Assembly (NCBI RefSeq): GCF_003073045.1
Contig: NC_037590.1
Span: 4,676,016 to 4,740,015 of the forward strand
Length of the DNA: 64,000 bases
Source: Pomacea canaliculata
Lineage: Eukaryota; Mollusca; Gastropoda; Architaenioglossa; Ampullariidae
Reading direction: 5' to 3'
The position numbers and the translations under genes are program-made. The notes beneath the pieces were generated by a model. The model had not been told where the DNA came from. It made no database searches and worked only from the letters and a program-made list of their open reading frames with translations. Each line of letters starts with the position of its first letter. The stretch's first letter is position 1. Below, one piece after another: positions 58,153 to 64,000 of this stretch.

Positions 58153-61100
58153 TCAAGAAAAGAAACAACTTTTCATTGAGTGTCTTAAGTGTCTGTAGAC
58201 AAAGTTGTTAGTCGTCTTGGTTGTTTTCCGGTGAAGTTGATGGTTGTAGGAGGTGCAACATTTAAGGAGATCACTGCTGGTGACACAATGGTGCTTGTCA
58301 CCACTGCTTTTCTTCTTGCCCTCTGTTGTGTTCAATGTCTGCAGAATAAAACATTTCTGTGAATTATAGAATAATGTAATGGAGTAAATTTGACATGTAT
58401 TTAATATCACAATAATGCTTCCATATAGCAAAAGGTAGCAAACCAAGTACTCTCATCTTCCAATCTTTTATCACTGGAAATACTCATGCTTTTTATGCCA
58501 CCGGTCATTAATTTATTCTCATAATGTTTTATCTCTAGTCTGGACATGAATGCCGTACCTCTTGCTCCATGGTGCTTGACCCTTCTGTGTCCTTGGTCCT
58601 ACTCGGCTTCTGTTTCTGCAGATCGCGTGTCTGAGTCATCTGACTGCCATTTATCGATACTGATGTTATCTGTTATCACACATAGAACAGTACATCATCT
58701 GAAGCAAGGTGTTCTTGAAAGTCCTATGTGTTCAATGGTTCAGATTTAACTGCCTGTGTAGTTTTTACTAATTTTATATTACACAAGTATTAAAAACATC
58801 AAATATTTGTTTAAAGCCTAACTTTACATCCCCCATCGCAGACTAACACTTAAATCAGGTCCTTAATCCAACTTGATGGCAGAAAGTATTTCAAGCATTC
58901 AATGCTTGTGGGTTTACTAGTATTTACACCAAATTATACTGCTTTTGCAATGAAATGAAACCTCTGGGCATAATTATCTGCCATCGTGTAAATGCCCTTC
59001 TATTAATTTCTAGTATTCTGTTCATTTATGTCTCGCTCGTTAGATTTCTTGAAGTTCTGTTTGTACAGTAATAAAGTACATATTTGGATTTGTGAGAGGA
59101 CATTGTTTTGTACACAGCATAATCAACATGTTTATGCCATGCTTTATCTGTTATTGTGCTGAAGTTTGTCTTCTAGATTTGGTGTGTCATAACTATCATT
59201 ATTCCTTTCTGATTACTTGAATACCTCTTATTTAACCGAATTGTGTCCTAATAGAAACCTTGCCCTGCGTACCTTTGTGAAATACCGAATTTCTCGGGCT
59301 TTTTGTTCACGGCGGTAGTCGTAGTAGCTGAAGAGAGTGTCTTTTCCAGAGTTGCAGGTCAGACAGCCAGGCAACATGCCTTCGATCATCAGCACCACGG
59401 ACAGTCGTTGCAGATCGCTCTGCTTAACCTTGTCCTCTGACACCAGGTTGCACGTGTTGGACATCATGGCGATGAGAGAATTGAGCATCAGCAGACTCGT
59501 CAGCAGCACAAAGCCGATGTAGAGGGCAATGGCAAGCCATGGGCGGGGCGCAGTGTACAGGTCTTCCAGACCGTTAAGTCCCATCATCAGGTTGAACATG
59601 GTCAGCAAAGTGAAGTTGAGACCGTGAAGACCATCAGGCGGGCCGCCGTCAGAGGGAATGTAGACAATGTACATGGACAGCGAGAAAGCCAAGAGCTCCA
59701 GGGAGATAATAAGACAGAACCTGCAGTCAGAATAAAAATGTTACATCTAAATGTCTTCCAACAAAAAGTTTGAGAGTAATTAATGATTCACATGGAAAAT
59801 TGCTTTGAGATGAAGTCAACGCTGCGCAGTTATAGTTCTATTGCTGAGGTCGATGCCAGATTGACCCTAGCCATAAATTCTTACTGGTGATTGTCAATCA
59901 TAGCTGTCTGCTTTCTTTACCTTTTCTCTAAACACTTTCTTGTCCAATACAGCTTAGCCTACAGCATCAGTCTTTCTCACCTGATCATATCCCCTAGAAG
60001 CACCTTCTGAAGCAACACCGTGTAGTAGCTGAACCAGTAAAAGGGTCTGAGGAAGAAGGTTAAGAACCACCACCCAACAAGAAGCTCCAGTATGAGAAAG
60101 TAGTTGTTCTCTGGTCCTGTTGTGAAGTACCTGTTGGTTAAGGCGATGCAAAGATAGCTTTATTGTGTCATGTTATAGCTTCTTCATAGGTTGAATGTGA
60201 CAACGTAAGACTTTTTGTCCTACAATTTTACTCATGTCTTTATGTGTTCTTTCCCTCTGTATATCTTATTGCTAGAAATACTCAGATTACCTTTATTTTC
60301 ATTGATTTATTTAACCGAAAATGCAGCTCAAATCTTCCGTGTGAAAGAGAGTCCTAAATAGTTCAAAGTCATACATATGAGTAGCTCACGTGTTCACTCA
60401 CCAAATGCCATCTATAAATAGACTCAGACCCACGAGAAGCTGGAACAACCGGTAAACACCGTTATAATGAACCGACAGCAGTGCTAACGGCTGTCCTCGT
60501 AGGAAGTACCGTATGAATTCAATCAGCAACAGGAACACGCCGCCAACTATTGACAGTCCTGCCACTCCATCCACAAACTTCCTGTGCATGTCACTGGGTC
60601 CGGATGTGACGTTTGTAGCGTTGGACCCTGCCAGTAAGGCAGTGGGAATCAGCTTGGCCCTGTATATGGCGTAGGTTGACAGCAGAGTCATCCAGAGAAT
60701 GTGCAGCAGGAACCATGTCCAAAAGTACTTTCGGTAATGAAACCATTTCTTCTTGATGATGCTTCGCAAAACGTAGGTGTCTAACATGCGAAATGCCTTC
60801 TTCATGTCCTCGGTCTCGCAGATCAGCTCCAGAACCGCCGCAGTTCGTTTCTGCGTGAAAGGATTTATTTTTTTCTCTGGCGGCGCTCTAATGGAGAGGG
60901 TCAAAGGAAGAGTGGAGGAAAAACATGAAACTTCGAGCATCTGCTGGCTACTCGGTGGCAACCCAAGGGCAGAGGCAGGCTTTACTTTGTTGGCAGACAG
61001 GTTACTCGCCCTTTTCTCGAGCCAGAGCCGACGAGCCACGGGGTCGATTTCCGTGACGTCATACTCCAGGGAGTCGAAGACGCCATCGTTCTTGTCCAAC

Positions 61101-62422
61101 CGACGGTACACGTCATCCAGGTCCAGAATGAGGTTGAGCAAAGATGGCTTGAGCAAGCGATGCTGCCAGGCGAAGTGGAGTCAGTCCTTTATCGTTTTCA
61201 ACAAACCACACTGAGCGAGCGACTGGAACCTAAAATGTTTAGCATTAATAATGGAGTATGTGCTACGTTTCCGCCAAAACGATTTTTAAAATTGCTAGGG
61301 ATGGTGGATGAAGTCACAAAGAACTTTATGAAGGATATGTTTTGTTTTATATTAGCTCCCTTTTGAACCGTCAAACCTAAGAGCAAAACGATTAGGCTTA
61401 GTTGAAGAAACAAGTAAACAGTAATAAGCTGTCTATAGCCATGGTTCAGTCTCGTTTCATTCGACCAATTTTTACCAACAGCTTTTCTCCATTGTGATAT
61501 AGAAAGGTTGCGAAAACTTTTTTCCAAAACCAAAATATTATCCAGTTTTTATTAAAGCTCATTTTTTTTTGTTCTTCTTGTTACGTATAATGAGTCAGTA
61601 CAGCTCTTGATGCACTGTTTTATTAGACAATCAAGAAGAATGTAGCTGGGACATTCTATACTGGTCTTGTAGGTGATGAAGAATAAACTCGTGTCATGAT
61701 AAGTACCACCACTGCCTCCAACTAATTATAAGATGATGGATAAAAGGGCAGATTGAAGATAATCAGTGATCATGCACTCTCTCTTTCGCATGCATCTTGA
61801 CTTGTGAAACAGATATTACCAGCCAACTATGCAGATTTTTAATCATCTTTTCGACATCTTCCAGTTTCTCTGGATAGAGAGCCGCCCATCGCACCAGGCT
61901 GTGCAGCATCGTGTCGCCTTCGGAGTTCCTGGCGTGCGGCGTGGCCCCGTTCTTGTACAACAGCTTGACCATGTCCATGTTGAAAGTCAAAGCCGCCACA
62001 GTGAGTGGCAGCTCACCCATCAAGACTGTGGCAACGAAACGAGGACCTATTGCCTGGTTTCAATAACAAAGCAGTATTTTCTGAAACGGCACGTTAAATG
62101 ATAACCTGCTTTATTTCTGCCTTTTTATTTGCAAATAACAGCTTTGATTAGTATTTCCAACTCCCGGGGAAATCCTTTAGTAACTATGGATGATTACTAG
62201 CTTAATAATAATAATAATCAATTCACTGCAGAGTAGAATCAATGCACACACACACACACAAATAAATAAATAGCACCTCTTAAAACGCAGAAAAAATATA
62301 TTAACAATACACAGTGACAAAGCAACAGGCAGAAAGACAAGGCAAACATTAGATAGGGAACATTACTAAACATCAAGACATCCATCTTCTTGTGGACAAA
62401 GCAACAGACACAAATACAAGGC

Positions 62423-62492
<70 letters not shown>

Positions 62493-63948
62493 TATGAGGA
62501 TCGTTGATCAACATAAAAACTTCCATCTTTTTGTTGATTTGCTATAGCCCATGTGTACACCTCAAACGTACATGTGTATAATCTCGCGCCAAACTTTCTG
62601 AGAATTTTCAATAGCTTCTAAACGAGGTAATTTGAGTTATTCACTCATAAACATACAATGCTCTACCTTTGTTAGCAGCAATGTGGGAAGTTCGTTAGGT
62701 TTTTTCGTCTTCATGATGTTTAACACTTTTCTAACTAGCCCTAATTTCTGCTGGCTGATGAAGGTGTGCAGCACCGTCTGACCCTCGAACTCGTTATTCC
62801 TTTGAAGAGCTATCAAACCGGGAAACTTCTTTGCTAGTTTTATGATAACTTCGTCATCTGCGTTGTAATTCGCGGCCATTTGAAGCAGACTTGCCTCACC
62901 CTTCTCATGGTTTTCGAAGTCCATTATAAGGTCATCATCCTTTATTGCCTCCACCTGAAATAGATAACGAGAAGACCTGTAAGCATCAGCAGTCGGCACT
63001 AAATCATTTTGAGATGACATAACAGGCCTCCACTTTACTTTCTTCGGGTTTCTTCAAAAGGTTTGGATGTTTCTTAGACGTGGGATGAAATGAAGACTCT
63101 CAAAGCATGGAGTTAGCTGATGATACATTGACTGGATAAGGGAATTGTACAATCACATACCTGTTTGAAAATAGCATCTTTCTCCTTTTTCTTGATGTTT
63201 TGTTTTAGCTCTTTGTAAACTTCTTTATACTTCTTCGGTTTTAGGTTCGTGTTCGGTTCTTGTTCTTTGAGGTTGTCTGCTTTTCCGCTGTCATTGTCCC
63301 GTTTGGAGTTTCCGTTCTTCTGACTGGACGAAGCTGACAAAAATAAAAACACAGTCTTTCTAAAGAATGACAGTTTGTCAAAAGTCTGGCTTCGACTTTG
63401 GCTTATCGAACCCAATCTGATGCGTTTTTCTACCTTTAAATGTAACTCGCAGATAAAGAGATAGAGTACATAAGTGATTAGATGGCAGTTGTAAGTGCAT
63501 GTGGCATTTGCGATGTGTGTGTGTGTGTCTAGAATATTATGTGTGCACGTGAGTGCATGTGCCTCGTAAATAACATTTAATCTTTTATGAATGAAATATT
63601 TTGTGTGTTCCTCTTAATACGAGGACTTATAACGATGTGTTTTTGATGCGGTTTTTTCAACATTCCTTTGAAAATTCTGGGACTTACCAACGACTCAAAT
63701 GTGAACCCAACAACCAGCCACTCAGCAATACCATGCTACCATTAGATACTTTGTGTTTATCTGAGCTACTTTCATGGCTAGACGTTGAGTGCACATTGTA
63801 AATACGATTCTTAGGCGTGGTACCCCCTCCCACGCTGTCAAGAAAGTTTTGATAAATAATCCTGGAGGCACTTACGGTTGGACATTTTGAGCAATTCTCT
63901 GGTCCCGACAACAGACGTAGGGAGTCCACTGAGCTTCTTTAAAATTTC
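58153..63948 (-). CDS. TRPV-like cation channel, 3' part (8 exons)
   Basis: A tetrameric membrane cation channel subunit. Exons, 5' to 3': 63876-63948, 63161-63333, 62667-62954, 61820-62053, 60402-61229, 59981-60130, 59273-59720, 58153-58338 (about 793 aa; the 5' end lies outside). The order is a Lys/Glu-rich N-terminal linker; ankyrin repeats (GQTVLHTFISQ; GELPLTVAALTFNMDMVKLL; EGDTMLHSLV; NDKGLTPLRLAA); S1 (YFWTWFLLHILWMTLLSTYA); S2 to S4; S5 (MIRFCLIISLELLAFSLSMY); pore (LTMFNLMMGLNGLEDL); S6 (ALYIGFVLLTSLLMLNSLIA); and a Ser/Lys/His-rich tail. GRFF-like GPRF before GELPL and the S6 sequence point to TRPV. Exon 60402-61229 is one base too long (extra base near 61150, after LRLAASLA), shown by exon phases. 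The filter GLNGLED differs from the usual GMGD. The last exon (58153-58338) is supported by acceptor, phase and stop only. Confidence 0.84.
62246..62275. repeat. (CA)n and (AAAT)n simple repeat
   Basis: Alternating CA is followed by AAATAAATAAATA. An ordinary intronic microsatellite. Confidence 0.8.
62422..62491. repeat. (CAA)n microsatellite
   Basis: About 23 uninterrupted CAA units lie in the TRPV-like intron between exons 62667-62954 and 61820-62053. A flanking ~80-bp block (GGACAAAGCAACAG-ACA type) is partly duplicated at 62317 and 62394. Confidence 0.95.
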
Positions 63949-64000
63949 CTGAAAATGCTGGACAAACAGACAAGGATCCTCATGAAAAACCTAATGTTGT

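Noticed and set aside
58546-58749. Plus-strand open frame MNAVPLAPWCLTLL
   Set aside because: It lies in the last TRPV-like intron on the opposite strand and has no family motif.
62239-62611. Minus-strand frames with long Leu or Val runs
   Set aside because: They are translations of the (CAA)n microsatellite.

Overview
The window is animal nuclear DNA: AT-rich, with long introns, canonical GT..AG splice sites and many transposon remnants. The gene content (an axonemal dynein, a cytochrome b5-fused front-end desaturase, TEFM, an actin relative and an ankyrin/TRPV-type channel) and the abundant tRNA-derived SINEs and 3'-truncated LINEs with (ATT)n tails suggest a mollusc, most likely a gastropod. 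The taxon is an inference.

Layout. (1) 550-26391, plus strand: 27 exons encode the C-terminal ~1,580 residues of an inner-arm axonemal dynein heavy chain best matching DNAH7, followed by a ~1.9 kb 3' UTR. Its introns hold a 202-bp hAT-type MITE with a perfect 8-bp target duplication, LINE and SINE copies, a Ty3/gypsy retroelement with identical 181-bp LTRs (13088-17674) and a probable solo LTR just upstream of an exon. (2) 28260-34617: intergenic, AT-rich, with one LINE remnant. (3) 34618-40395, minus: a complete front-end fatty acyl desaturase (11 exons, 431 aa). (4) 40420-44510: intergenic, with a 585-bp element at 42091-42675 whose terminal inverted repeats are arrays of a short GGACGTTT-containing unit, flanked by a 9-bp duplication (Mutator-like spacing). 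(5) 44511-48349, minus: TEFM, the mitochondrial transcription elongation factor (335 aa), with a compact promoter carrying ETS and CRE motifs. (6) 48506-52747: a decayed PIF/Harbinger DNA transposon with 25-bp inverted ends and a TTG duplication, inserted 157 bp upstream of the TEFM start codon. (7) 53919-55772, plus: a divergent two-exon actin with two frame breaks. (8) 58153-63948, minus: the 3' part of a TRPV-like cation channel (ankyrin repeats, six membrane segments, pore); the gene continues beyond the window.

The genes do not form a pathway; they are ordinary neighbours on a chromosome. DNAH7 works in motile cilia, the desaturase in long-chain polyunsaturated fatty acid synthesis in the ER, TEFM in mitochondria, and the TRPV relative in membrane cation flux. 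A recurring oddity is that three of the five host genes carry isolated single-base length changes in otherwise well-conserved exons, proven by exon phase arithmetic. This points either to residual assembly indels or to real inactivation.
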